DNA from: Streptomyces sulphureus DSM 40104
GTDB lineage: Bacteria; Actinomycetota; Actinomycetes; Streptomycetales; Streptomycetaceae
Assembly (NCBI RefSeq): GCF_000381025.1
Contig: NZ_KB905815.1
Span: 727,789 to 791,788, forward strand
Reading direction: 5' to 3'
Length of the DNA stretch: 64,000 bases
Made by a program: the position numbers and the translations under genes. Below are positions 8,199 to 16,636 of the stretch, piece after piece. Numbering within the stretch: the first letter of the stretch is position 1; every line of letters begins with the position of its first letter. Under the pieces are notes generated by a model. The model was given only the letters and a program-made list of their open reading frames with translations, ran no database searches and was not told where the DNA came from.

Positions 8199-9402
8199 CG
8201 TACGCGCCGCACTCGCGCACGTCGAGGCGGCCACCCCGCCCGGCCGCGACCGGGCCCTGGACGGGCTGCGCGCGCTGGCGCTCTGCTCCGTCCCCGCGGG
8301 CCACTGGCTCCTCGGCGGCTTCGTCAGGGAAGCCGACGGCGCGCTCAGCAACGCGAGCCCGCTGGGGACGTACGACTTCCTCGCACCGTTGAGCTGGGGC
8401 CTCCAACTCCTCGGCGTCTTCTTCCTCGTGGGCGGATACGCGTCGGCGCTCTCTCTGCGCCGGTGCCGCGACCGCGGCGAGACCGTCGCCGAGTGGCTGA
8501 GCTCCCGGCTGCTGCGGCTGGGGCGTCCTGTACTGGGGGTCGCGGCAGTGTGGGCGGCGCTGGTGCCGGTGCTCTCCTGGCTCGGGGTGCCGGGCACGAC
8601 GCTGCGGACGGCGGCCGTGCTCGTGGTGCAGCCGCTCTGGTTCGTCGGGGTCTACGCCGCGGTGACCGCGCTCACCCCCTGGTGCTTGCGGGCCGCGCGG
8701 AGGTACGGGGTGTGGAGCGCCGTCGTGCTGTGCCTGCCGGTCGCGGCCGTCGACGCCGTGCGGTACGGGCCGTGGGCCGAGGCGGCTCCGGAGTGGCTGG
8801 GGCTGCTCAACCTCCTCCCCGGCTGGCTCTTCGGCTACCAACTCGGCGTCGTGTGGCGGGAGCGGGGGCTCGACGGGCGGGCCTGCGCGGGGCTCGTCGC
8901 AGGGGGCGGGGTGCTCTTCGCGGTGCTGCTGTGGCGGTTCGACTACCCCGCCTCGATGGTGGGCGTCCCGGGGCAGCAGCGGACCAACTCGCATCCGCCT
9001 TCGCTGCTCGTCCCAGCGCTCGCCGCGGTGCAGGGCGGGCTTGCGGTGCTGCTCCGTGCGCCTCTCGGGCGGCTCCTCGCGCGGCCCGCCCTGTGGGCGC
9101 CGACGGCCGTGCTCAACCTCGCCGCGATGACGGTGCTCTGCTGGCACCAGTCGGCGCTGCTGGCACTTGCCCTTCCCGGTGCGGCGTTCGGGGCCGTCCC
9201 GGGGCTCACCGAAGCGCCGTGCACGCCGGGTTGGGTACTCGCACGCCTCGCGTGGCTCCCGGTGCTCGTGTGCACGCTGGTGGTACTCGGTCGCCTCACC
9301 CACCGGTTCGAGCCCCCGTGGCGCGGCACCGGGCGCGCGCGCAAGGCGATGGCAGGGGCGCTCGCCGTCGCGTTCGCGCTCTACGCCTTTGCCGTGGTGT
9401 GA
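8191..9402 (+). CDS. Membrane acyltransferase family protein
   Basis: 403 residues, with about ten hydrophobic segments spread along the whole length and charged loops between them. The N-terminal motif RDRALDGLRALALCSVPAGHWL is the typical entry of acyltransferase-3-like membrane proteins, where an early RxxxLDGLR and a following His lie near the active site. Such enzymes transfer acyl groups to sugars, lipids or antibiotics at the membrane. The overlap with the preceding DUF1023 gene suggests a shared surface-modification or lipid role, but no substrate can be read. The ATG at 8191 is the only start consistent with the N-terminal motif. Confidence 0.75.
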   Translation: MADVRAALAHVEAATPPGRDRALDGLRALALCSVPAGHWLLGGFVREADGALSNASPLGTYDFLAPLSWGLQLLGVFFLVGGYASALSLRRCRDRGETVAEWLSSRLLRLGRPVLGVAAVWAALVPVLSWLGVPGTTLRTAAVLVVQPLWFVGVYAAVTALTPWCLRAARRYGVWSAVVLCLPVAAVDAVRYGPWAEAAPEWLGLLNLLPGWLFGYQLGVVWRERGLDGRACAGLVAGGGVLFAVLLWRFDYPASMVGVPGQQRTNSHPPSLLVPALAAVQGGLAVLLRAPLGRLLARPALWAPTAVLNLAAMTVLCWHQSALLALALPGAAFGAVPGLTEAPCTPGWVLARLAWLPVLVCTLVVLGRLTHRFEPPWRGTGRARKAMAGALAVAFALYAFAVV

Positions 9403-9433
9403 CGGCCGCAACTCCCCGGCGGCAACGGCCTCA

Positions 9434-9892
9434 TCAGTGCGACTCGGCGACGGCCGCCGCGTGGGCGCTCACCTTGCACTCCAGCACCTCGAGCGCGCCC
9501 TGGAGCTCCGCGATCCGCCCCCGCACGTCCTCTCTCGCGGCGACGAGGAACTCCAGCCGCTCACCGACCGTGTGGTCGCCCTCGCGCACCAGCTCCGCGT
9601 ACCGCACCATCTCGGCGACCGGCATCCCCGTCAGCCGCAGCTTGCCCACGAGGGAGAGCCAGTCCAAGTCGCGGTTGGTGAACCGGCGTTGCCCGGTGTG
9701 CGAGCGCTCCACCTCGCCGAGCAGCCCGATCCGCTCGTACCAACGCAGCGTGTGGGCGCTGAGCCCGCTGAGCGACACCACCTCGCTGATCGTGTAGCGG
9801 TCCCGCCCGTCCGGCCGCGGGTGCGCGCCGGGCACGGGGGTTCCGCAGCCGCCCGCGTCGACGTCCTGCACATGCCTCTCCCGTACCTTCAT
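9434..9892 (-). CDS. MerR family transcriptional regulator
   Basis: 152 residues from the ATG at 9892. Residues 33-100 are the MerR winged-helix domain (RYTISEVVSLSGLSAHTLRWYERIGLLGEVERSHTG, then RRFTNRDLDWLSLVGKLRLTGM). A long dimerisation helix (about 110-145) and a short tail with one Cys (LECKVS) follow. The N-terminal 30 residues before the domain are rich in Gly and Pro with a single Cys and are unusual. MerR proteins twist a promoter with an overlong spacer. The divergent gene (serine hydrolase, 81 bases away) is the most likely target. The tail fits the drug- or aldehyde-sensing subgroup better than metal sensors, because a Cys pair is missing. Confidence 0.85.
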   Translation of the reverse strand: MKVRERHVQDVDAGGCGTPVPGAHPRPDGRDRYTISEVVSLSGLSAHTLRWYERIGLLGEVERSHTGQRRFTNRDLDWLSLVGKLRLTGMPVAEMVRYAELVREGDHTVGERLEFLVAAREDVRGRIAELQGALEVLECKVSAHAAAVAESH

Positions 9893-9973
9893 GCCGAAAC
9901 CGTACGGAGCTCGAGTGCACTCCAAGCAAGGGCGCCGGAACCGGCGGCGGGCGCCGGGACTAGGCTCGACCGC

Positions 9974-10792
9974 ATGGAGAGCCTGCGCATGATCGACGAC
10001 TGGCCCGTACCGGCAGCGGCAGCCGCGGTGGTCCGCGCCGACGGCACCGTGGCCGGCAGCCGCGGCCCGGCCGAGCAGCCGTTCCGCCTCGCCTCGGTGA
10101 CGAAACCGCTCGCCGCGTACGCCGCGCTCGTCGCGCTGGAGGAGGGCGCCGTCGAGCTCGACGAGCCGGCGGGGCCCGAGGGTTCGACCGTGCGCCATCT
10201 CCTCGCGCACACCTCGGGACTCGCCTTCGACGAGCCGCGGACGATGGCGGCCCCCGGCACCAGGCGCCTGTACTCCAACACCGGCTTCGAGGCCCTCGGG
10301 GACCACCTCGCCGAGGCGACCGAGATCCCGTTCTCCGCCTACCTCAGGGAGGCCGTGCTCGAACCCCTCGGCATGGCGGGCACCGAACTCCCCGGCTCCC
10401 CCGCGAAGGACGGCGTCTCCACACTCGCCGACCTGACACGCTTCGCCGCCGAACTCCAGTCACCCACCCTCGTCGACCGCTCCACCCTCGACGCGGCGAC
10501 GCAGGTCGTATACCCCGGACTCAGCGGCGTGCTCCCCGGCTACGGCCACCAGAAGCCCAACGACTGGGGGCTCGGCTTCGAGATCCGGGACGCCAAGTCC
10601 CCGCACTGGACCGGCTCGGAGAGCTCGCCACGCACCTTCGGACACTTCGGGCAGCGCGGCAGCTTCCTGTGGGTCGACCCGGAGGCGCAGGCCGGCTGCG
10701 TCGCCCTCGCCGACCGCCAGTTCGGGCCGTGGGCGATCGAGGCGTGGCCACCGTTCACCGACGCGGTTCTCGCGGAGCTCCGCGCAGGCTGA
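9974..10792 (+). CDS. Beta-lactamase-fold serine hydrolase
   Basis: 272 residues. The three motifs of the class C / penicillin-binding fold are visible: SVTK at residues 41-44 (nucleophile Ser and base Lys), YSN at 100-102, and a late HFGQRGS standing for the third motif. No signal peptide is seen, so it is probably cytoplasmic and acts as an esterase or peptidase rather than as an antibiotic-degrading enzyme. It is somewhat short for the family (usually 300-400). It is divergent from the merR gene and convergent with the pirin gene, whose stop lies four bases away. Confidence 0.85.
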   Translation: MESLRMIDDWPVPAAAAAVVRADGTVAGSRGPAEQPFRLASVTKPLAAYAALVALEEGAVELDEPAGPEGSTVRHLLAHTSGLAFDEPRTMAAPGTRRLYSNTGFEALGDHLAEATEIPFSAYLREAVLEPLGMAGTELPGSPAKDGVSTLADLTRFAAELQSPTLVDRSTLDAATQVVYPGLSGVLPGYGHQKPNDWGLGFEIRDAKSPHWTGSESSPRTFGHFGQRGSFLWVDPEAQAGCVALADRQFGPWAIEAWPPFTDAVLAELRAG

Positions 10793-10796
10793 GCCC

Positions 10797-11480
10797 TCAC
10801 CCGTACCGCGGCTCCGCGCTCATCTCCCAGGCGAGGAGCTCGGCGCCCTCCCCCGCAGCCCGTGCGGTGAGCCGCTCGGCGCCCGCGATCCTCGCCGCGT
10901 CACCGGTGCGCAGCAGCTCCCCGTCGAGCTCGGCCGCCCCTCGTACCACGTGGACGTAGAGCCACTCGGCGTCGGGGAGCTCGGTGGGCTCGCCCGGCGC
11001 CAACCGGCGTACGTGGAGCACCGCTTCGGTGCGCGGGAGGGCGAAGGGGGTCGCGTCCGCGATCCCGCGCACCACCTCGTACTCCGGCTCCGTCCCGAAC
11101 GCCCCCGGTACCACCCACATCTGCAGGAACCGCAGCACGCCCTCGCCCGCGTTCCGCTCGACGTGCCGCACCCCGCTTCCCGCACCGAGCCGCTGCACGT
11201 CGCCAGGGCGTACGACGGTGGCGTTGCCGGCCGAGTCGAGGTGCTCCAGCTCGCCGTCGACGACCCAGGTGACGATCTCCACGTCGCGGTGCGGATGTTC
11301 GGCGAAGCCGGCGCCCGGCGCGAGCGTCTCCTCGTTGCAGGCGACGAGGAGGCCGAAGTTGACGTTCTCCGGGTCGTAGAAGCCGGAGAACGAGAAGGCG
11401 TGCGCGGTCGAGACGCCGTCCGCGTGCGCGCCCCCCTGGTAGCGGTGCTCAGCCCGCCAGACTCGGGTCGACTGCGTCAT
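10797..11480 (-). CDS. Pirin family protein
   Basis: 227 residues from an ATG at 11480. The N-terminal cupin has the pirin signature FYDPENVNFGLL and the metal-binding cluster PHRDVEIVTWVVDGELEH, followed by GDVQRLGAGSGVRHVE. The three His and one Glu expected to bind a mononuclear metal are present. The second cupin half is shorter, as in YhhW-type pirins. Bacterial members are quercetinases or redox-sensing partners; the function here is open. It is divergent from fasR with only about 60 bases between the starts, so the two promoters must overlap. Confidence 0.85.
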   Translation of the reverse strand: MTQSTRVWRAEHRYQGGAHADGVSTAHAFSFSGFYDPENVNFGLLVACNEETLAPGAGFAEHPHRDVEIVTWVVDGELEHLDSAGNATVVRPGDVQRLGAGSGVRHVERNAGEGVLRFLQMWVVPGAFGTEPEYEVVRGIADATPFALPRTEAVLHVRRLAPGEPTELPDAEWLYVHVVRGAAELDGELLRTGDAARIAGAERLTARAAGEGAELLAWEMSAEPRYG

Positions 11481-11540
11481 ATGTCCACCGTAGTCCGCCC
11501 CAGCGCCCGCCCTCCCCGCGGGATGAGGCAGGCTTGGGGC

Positions 11541-12743
11541 GTGCCCGAACCCACAGACGATCCGCAGGAGCCGGACCCGCAGCCGCACCCGCACAAGGCG
11601 ACGCTGCGCCGGCTCGAACACTCCTCGGGGAAGCTCGCCGCCGCCGCGATCGCGCGCATGGACGAGCAACTCCCGTGGTACCGCGCCATGCCTCCGGAGA
11701 ACCGCTCCTGGATCGGGCTGGTCGCGCAGGCGGGTATCGCCGCCTTCACCGAGTGGTTCCGGCACCCCGAGACGCCGCAGGCGATCAGCACCGACGTCTT
11801 CGGCACCGCCCCCCGCGAGCTGACCCGCGCGATCACCCTGCGCCAGACCGTCGAGATGGTGCGGACCACGATCGAGGTCGTCGAGGCCGCGATCGACGAG
11901 GTGGCGGCGCCGGGCGACGAGTCGGTGCTCCGCGAGGCGCTCCTCGTCTACGCCCGCGAAATCGCCTTCGCGACCGCGCAGGTCTACGCGCAGGCCGCCG
12001 AGGCGCGCGGCGCCTGGGACGCCCGTCTGGAATCGCTCGTCGTCAACGCGGTGCTCTCCGGCGAGGCCGACGAGGGGGCCATCTCCCGTGCGGCCGCGCT
12101 CGGTTGGGGCTCGCCCGAGCACGTCGTCGTCGTCCTCGGCAGCGCGCCCGACGGGGACAGCGCGCTCACCGTCGAGGCGATCCGCCGTGCCGCGCGGCAC
12201 GCCAAGCTGCAGGTCCTCACCGGCGTCCTCGGCAGCCGGCTCGTCGTGATCGCCGGCGGCTCCGACGACCCGCTCCGCGCCGCGAAGTCGCTGATCGGGC
12301 CCTACGCGGCGGGGCCCGTCGTCGCCGGGCCCGTCGTCAACGACCTGCTCTCCGCGACGCGTTCGGCGCAGGCGGCGACGGCCGGACTCAAGGCGTGCGC
12401 CGCGTGGCCGGACGCGCCCCGGCCCGTCCTCGCGGACGACCTCCTCCCGGAGCGCGCGATGGCGGGCGACCCCGCCGCGCGCGACCTACTGGTGGAGGAG
12501 ATCTACAGACCGCTGGAGCAGGCCGGTTCGGCGCTGCTGGAGACACTCAGCGTTTACCTGGAGCAGGCGAGCAGCCTGGAGGGCGCGGCACGGATGCTCT
12601 TCGTCCACCCCAACACCGTCCGCTACCGGCTGCGACGTGTGACGGACGTCACCGGATGGTCCCCTTCCGACGTCCGCTCAGCGTTCACGCTGCGTATCGC
12701 GCTCGTCCTCGGGCGGCTGGCAGATTTCGAAGGACCGGCGTAG
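11541..12743 (+). CDS. fasR: PucR-type transcriptional regulator of fatty acid synthesis
   Basis: 400 residues from the GTG at 11541 (GAGGCAG nine bases upstream; an ATG at 11523 in the same frame is an alternative). The C-terminal PucR helix-turn-helix is clear: SSLEGAARMLFVHPNTVRYRLRRVTDVTG, about residues 345-375. The middle holds a degenerate GGDEF-like domain. Its place directly before fabD matches FasR of Streptomyces coelicolor, which activates the fabD-fabH-acpP-fabF operon. The conserved block AMPPENRSWIGLVAQAGIAAF supports orthology. I infer the same role here: binding ahead of fabD to set membrane lipid supply. Confidence in the symbol comes from position plus family. Confidence 0.88.
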   Translation: MPEPTDDPQEPDPQPHPHKATLRRLEHSSGKLAAAAIARMDEQLPWYRAMPPENRSWIGLVAQAGIAAFTEWFRHPETPQAISTDVFGTAPRELTRAITLRQTVEMVRTTIEVVEAAIDEVAAPGDESVLREALLVYAREIAFATAQVYAQAAEARGAWDARLESLVVNAVLSGEADEGAISRAAALGWGSPEHVVVVLGSAPDGDSALTVEAIRRAARHAKLQVLTGVLGSRLVVIAGGSDDPLRAAKSLIGPYAAGPVVAGPVVNDLLSATRSAQAATAGLKACAAWPDAPRPVLADDLLPERAMAGDPAARDLLVEEIYRPLEQAGSALLETLSVYLEQASSLEGAARMLFVHPNTVRYRLRRVTDVTGWSPSDVRSAFTLRIALVLGRLADFEGPA

Positions 12744-12844
12744 GGCGGCACCCTTCTTTTGTGGAAGGGGCACAATTACCCTCCACGTTCTTCGTATCGG
12801 TCCCCACCGGCGGGGACCGCCGTTCCCAAGAGAGAGTTGAGAGC

Positions 12845-13780
12845 GTGCTCGTACTCGTCGCTCCCGGCCAAGGCGCCCAGAAGCCTGGCTTCCTGTCCCC
12901 CTGGCTCGAACTCCCCGGCGTGGCCGACCGACTCAGACAGTGGTCGGACGCCATAGGACTCGACCTCGTCCACTACGGCACCGAGGCCGACGCCGAAGAG
13001 ATCCGTGACACCGCCGTCGCGCAGCCGCTCCTCGTCGCCTCCGCACTGATCTCCGCCGAGGCGCTGCTGGACGGCGGCGCCCCCGCCGAACGGCTCGGCG
13101 CGACCGCGGGTCACAGCGTCGGCGAACTCGCCGCCGCCGCCCTCGCCGGCGTCTTCCCCGCCGAGACCGCGCTGCGCCTCGTCCGGCGGCGCGGTGCGGC
13201 GATGGCCGACGCCGCAGCCGTCACCGAGACGGGCATGTCCGCCGTCCTCGGCGGCGATCCCGAGGACGTCACCGCACACCTCGACAAGCTCGGCCTCACC
13301 CCGGCGAACAGGAACGGCGGCGGGCAGATCGTCGCGGCAGGCACCGCCGAACAGCTCGCGGCGCTCGCCGAGGAGAAGCCCGAGAAGGCGCGGGTCACGC
13401 CGCTGAAGGTCGCCGGCGCCTTCCACACCCACCACATGGAGCCGGCCGTCGCCACCATGGCGCAGGCCGCCACCGAGGTCGAGCCGCTCGACCCGACGCT
13501 TCCGTACGTCTCCAACCTGGAGGGCGCGGTCGTCGACTCCGGCGAGGAGGTGCTCCGCCGTCTCGTCAACCAGATCTCGGCGCCCGTCCGTTGGGATTTG
13601 TGCATGGAGACCTTCGCAGAACTCGGCGCCGACGCCATGGTCGAGGTCTGCCCCGGCGGCACCCTCACGGGGCTCGCGAAGCGCGGGCTGCCCGGCGTCC
13701 GCACCGCCGCCCTCAAGACCCCGGACGACCTCGACGCGGCACGTCAACTCCTCGCCGAGTCCGCCCCCTCCGGAGAGTGA
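12845..13780 (+). CDS. fabD: Malonyl-CoA:ACP transacylase
   Basis: 311 residues from a GTG start. It transfers malonyl from CoA to the acyl carrier protein, supplying extender units to FabH and FabF. The acyltransferase hallmarks are present: APGQGAQ near the N-terminus, the nucleophile elbow GHSVGE with Ser at residue 91, and AGAFHTHHM with the catalytic His at about 194. The length is normal. It is the first gene of the fatty acid synthase operon, 101 bases after fasR. The leader contains an 8-bp CGGTCCCC/GGGGACCG hairpin at 12798-12819. In S. coelicolor this cluster also feeds precursors to polyketide pathways. Confidence 0.97.
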   Translation: MLVLVAPGQGAQKPGFLSPWLELPGVADRLRQWSDAIGLDLVHYGTEADAEEIRDTAVAQPLLVASALISAEALLDGGAPAERLGATAGHSVGELAAAALAGVFPAETALRLVRRRGAAMADAAAVTETGMSAVLGGDPEDVTAHLDKLGLTPANRNGGGQIVAAGTAEQLAALAEEKPEKARVTPLKVAGAFHTHHMEPAVATMAQAATEVEPLDPTLPYVSNLEGAVVDSGEEVLRRLVNQISAPVRWDLCMETFAELGADAMVEVCPGGTLTGLAKRGLPGVRTAALKTPDDLDAARQLLAESAPSGE

Positions 13781-13886
13781 CGGCGAGGATGCCGTCCCAC
13801 TCCCGCACCCCGCGCCCTGCGCAGCCGGCAGGCCCGTACGGCTCGGTCCGCCTGCGCCATGAGGACACCAAGGAGCTCCGAGAAGC

Positions 13887-14891
13887 ATGACCGCGAAGAT
13901 CAAGCCCGCTAAGGGCGCTCCGTACGCGCGCATCCTCGGCGTCGGCGGCTACCGGCCGACCCGCGTCGTGCCCAACGAGGAGATCCTCAAGCACATCGAC
14001 TCCTCCGACGAGTGGATTCGCTCCCGCTCCGGCATCGCCACCCGGCACTGGGCAGGGCCCGACGAGACCGTCGCCGAGATGAGCCTGGAGGCGTCCGGCA
14101 AGGCCGTCGCCGACGCCGGCATATCGCCGGACCAGATCAACGCCGTCGTCATCTCGACCGTCTCGCACTTCAAGCAGACGCCCTCGATCGCCACCGAGAT
14201 CGCGGACCGCCTGGGCGCGGGCAGGGCCGCGGCCTTCGACATCAACGCGGGCTGCGCCGGCTTCGGTTACGGCCTCACCCTCGCCAAGGGCATGGTCACG
14301 GAGGGGAGCGCGGAGCACGTCCTCGTACTCGGCACCGAGCGCCTCTCCGACCTCACCGACCTCACCGACCGCTCCACCGCTTTCCTCTTCGGCGACGGCG
14401 CGGGCGCCGTGGTCGTCGGCCCGTCGGAGGAGCCCGGCATCGGCCCCTCGATCTGGGGCTCGGAGGGCGACAAGCGGGACGTGATCGCGCAGACGGTACC
14501 CTGGGACGCCTACCGCGACGGCGAGGTGGAGAAGTTCCCCGCCATCCGCCAGGAGGGCCAGACGGTCTTCCGCTGGGCGGTCTTCGAGATGGCCAAGGTC
14601 GCCCAGGAAGCGCTCGACGCGGCCGGGGTCGGCCCGGAGGACCTCGACGTCTTCATTCCGCACCAGGCCAACTTGCGGATCGTGGACTCGATGGTGAAGA
14701 CCCTCCGGCTGCCGGAGAGCGTCGCGGTCGCCCGCGACGTGGAGTCGACGGGCAACACCTCGGCCGCCTCCATCCCGCTCGCGATGGAGCGGATGCTGGC
14801 GACCGGACAGGCGAAGAGCGGGGACACCGCGCTCGTCATTGGGTTCGGGGCGGGTCTCGTGTACGCAGCGACGGTCGTTACCCTCCCCTAG
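13887..14891 (+). CDS. fabH: Beta-ketoacyl-ACP synthase III
   Basis: 334 residues. It condenses a starter acyl-CoA with malonyl-ACP and so sets the chain start; in streptomycetes branched starters from Val, Leu and Ile are preferred. The catalytic triad is visible: C123 in INAGCAGFGYG, H259 in FIPHQAN and N290 in ESTGNTSAAS. The length and the C-terminal GFGAGLVYA are standard. It lies 106 bases after fabD and 72 bases before acpP on the same strand. Confidence 0.97.
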   Translation: MTAKIKPAKGAPYARILGVGGYRPTRVVPNEEILKHIDSSDEWIRSRSGIATRHWAGPDETVAEMSLEASGKAVADAGISPDQINAVVISTVSHFKQTPSIATEIADRLGAGRAAAFDINAGCAGFGYGLTLAKGMVTEGSAEHVLVLGTERLSDLTDLTDRSTAFLFGDGAGAVVVGPSEEPGIGPSIWGSEGDKRDVIAQTVPWDAYRDGEVEKFPAIRQEGQTVFRWAVFEMAKVAQEALDAAGVGPEDLDVFIPHQANLRIVDSMVKTLRLPESVAVARDVESTGNTSAASIPLAMERMLATGQAKSGDTALVIGFGAGLVYAATVVTLP

Positions 14892-14963
14892 TCAAGATCC
14901 CGCAGACCCGCACGAAGAGGTCGGGGCTGCGGAACTCACAGCACACACCGAAGGAGCGCCGCC

Positions 14964-15212
14964 ATGGCCGCCACGCAGGAAGAGATCGTCTCGGGCCTCG
15001 CCGAGATCGTCAACGAGATCGCCGGCATCCCGGCGGAGGACGTCGAGCTCGACAAGTCCTTCACCGACGACCTGGACGTGGACTCGCTGTCCATGGTCGA
15101 GGTGGTCGTCGCCGCCGAGGAGAAGTTCAACGTGAAGATCCCGGACGACGACGTCAAGAACCTCAAGACCGTCAAGGACGCGGCCGACTACATCCTCGCG
15201 CACCAGGGCTGA
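14964..15212 (+). CDS. acpP: Acyl carrier protein of fatty acid synthesis
   Basis: 82 residues, very acidic. The phosphopantetheine attachment Ser is S41 in DLDVDSLSMVEVV, in the helix-II position usual for primary-metabolism ACPs. It carries the growing acyl chain between FabD, FabH, FabF and the reductases. An AAGGAG site lies in the leader about nine bases ahead of the ATG at 14964. It sits between fabH and fabF, as in other Streptomyces. Confidence 0.97.
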   Translation: MAATQEEIVSGLAEIVNEIAGIPAEDVELDKSFTDDLDVDSLSMVEVVVAAEEKFNVKIPDDDVKNLKTVKDAADYILAHQG

Positions 15213-15308
15213 AGCCCGCGGCGCTCGGCAGGCCGTTGACGCGTTTGTCGCCACCCGGTCTCCGGGTGGCTCAAACGAAACACCCTCTACCAGTGGAGAC
15301 AGAATCCA

Positions 15309-16571
15309 GTGAACGCGACCAACCGCACCGTGGTCGTCACCGGTCTCGGCGCAACCACACCGCTGGGTGGCGACAGCGCATCGACGTGGGAGGGGCTCAA
15401 GGCGGGCCGCTCCGGTGTCCGTCCGCTCCAGGAGGAGTGGGCGGCGGACCTGCCCGTCCGCATCGCCGCCCGCGCCGCCGTCGACCCCGGCGAGATCTTC
15501 CCTCGCGCTCAGGCCAGGCGCCTCGACCGCTCGGCGCAGTTCGCGCTGATCGCGGCGCGTGAGGCATGGGCGAACGCCGGGTTCGAGGGCAAGGCGGGAG
15601 AGGGGAGCACGGTCAACCCGGACCGCCTCGGCGCGGTGATCGCCTCCGGCATCGGCGGCGTCACGACGCTGCTCGACCAGTACGACGCGCTGAAGGAGAA
15701 GGGCGCACGCCGCGTCTCCCCGCACACCGTGCCCATGATGATGCCGAACGGCCCCTCGGCCAACGTCGGCCTCGAGGTCAACGCACGGGCCGGAGTCCAC
15801 ACGCCGGTGAGCGCCTGCGCCTCCGGCTCCGAGGCGATCGGCTACGCGGTCGAGATGATCCGCACCGGCCGCGCCGACATCGTCGTCGCCGGCGGCACCG
15901 AGGCGGCGATCCACCCGCTGCCGATCGCGGCCTTCGCCAACATGATGGCGATGACCAAGGACAACGACAATCCGCAGGGCGCCTCCCGTCCGTGGGACAC
16001 CGAGCGCAACGGCTTCGTCCTCGGCGAGGGAGCCGGTGTCATCGTGCTCGAGTCGGCCGAGCACGCGGCTGCCCGCGGCGCCCGCGTCTACGTGGAGGCC
16101 GTCGGCCAGGGCCTCTCCGCCGACAGCCACGACATCGTGCAGCCCGAACCGACCGGCAACGGCATCGCGTTCGCGCTCCAGCACCTCCTCGACTCCACCG
16201 ACCTCTCCCCCCGGGACGTGGTGCACGTCAACGCGCACGCCACCTCCACCCCGCTGGGCGACGTCGCCGAACTCACGGCGCTGCGCAAGGTCTTCGGGGA
16301 CGACGCCGACCACATCGCCGTCTCCGGCACCAAGTCGATGACCGGGCATCTGCTCGGCGGCGCGGGAGGCGTCGAGACGATCGCCACGATCCTCGCGCTC
16401 CACCACCGCACGGCACCCCCGACGATCAACATCCGCAACCTCGACCCCGAGGTGTGCGTCGACGTCGTGCGCGACGAGTCGCGGGAGCTGCCCGAGGGGC
16501 GGATCGCGGCGCTCAACGACTCCTTCGGGTTCGGGGGGCACAACGTCGTGACGGCCTTTCGGACGGTCTGA
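15309..16571 (+). CDS. fabF: Beta-ketoacyl-ACP synthase II
   Basis: 420 residues from a GTG start. It elongates acyl-ACP by decarboxylative condensation with malonyl-ACP. The Cys-His-His triad is present: C170 in PVSACASGSEAI, H310 in NAHATSTPLGD and H347 in SMTGHLLGGAGG. The lone Lys of the family precedes the last His (SGTKSMTGH). It is the last gene of the cluster and is followed 17 bases later by a perfect palindromic terminator. Confidence 0.97.
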   Translation: MNATNRTVVVTGLGATTPLGGDSASTWEGLKAGRSGVRPLQEEWAADLPVRIAARAAVDPGEIFPRAQARRLDRSAQFALIAAREAWANAGFEGKAGEGSTVNPDRLGAVIASGIGGVTTLLDQYDALKEKGARRVSPHTVPMMMPNGPSANVGLEVNARAGVHTPVSACASGSEAIGYAVEMIRTGRADIVVAGGTEAAIHPLPIAAFANMMAMTKDNDNPQGASRPWDTERNGFVLGEGAGVIVLESAEHAAARGARVYVEAVGQGLSADSHDIVQPEPTGNGIAFALQHLLDSTDLSPRDVVHVNAHATSTPLGDVAELTALRKVFGDDADHIAVSGTKSMTGHLLGGAGGVETIATILALHHRTAPPTINIRNLDPEVCVDVVRDESRELPEGRIAALNDSFGFGGHNVVTAFRTV

Positions 16572-16588
16572 GCCCGTCTCGCTCGCCG

Positions 16589-16628
16589 ACGTGGGCGGGG
16601 CCTTCCCCGGGGAAGGCCCCGCCCACGT
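16589..16628. terminator. Perfect palindromic terminator between fabF and the convergent dehydrogenase gene
   Basis: Two 20-base arms (16589-16608 and 16609-16628) are exact reverse complements with no unpaired bases between them. In RNA the central CCCCGGGG would open to give a small loop. It separates two convergent genes and can work on both strands. No U-run follows. Confidence 0.85.
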
Positions 16629-16636
16629 GCGTGCGG

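Noticed and set aside
12798..12819. Hairpin in the fabD leader as a riboswitch or attenuator
   Set aside because: An 8-bp stem is present, but there is no conserved aptamer pattern and no competing structure; it may only stabilise the transcript.
14892..16541. Long open frame on the minus strand opposite acpP and fabF
   Set aside because: It mirrors the codon third-position GC bias of fabF, has no ribosome site and no family resemblance. Similar antisense frames opposite fasR, dnaG, poxB and most other genes were dismissed on the same grounds.
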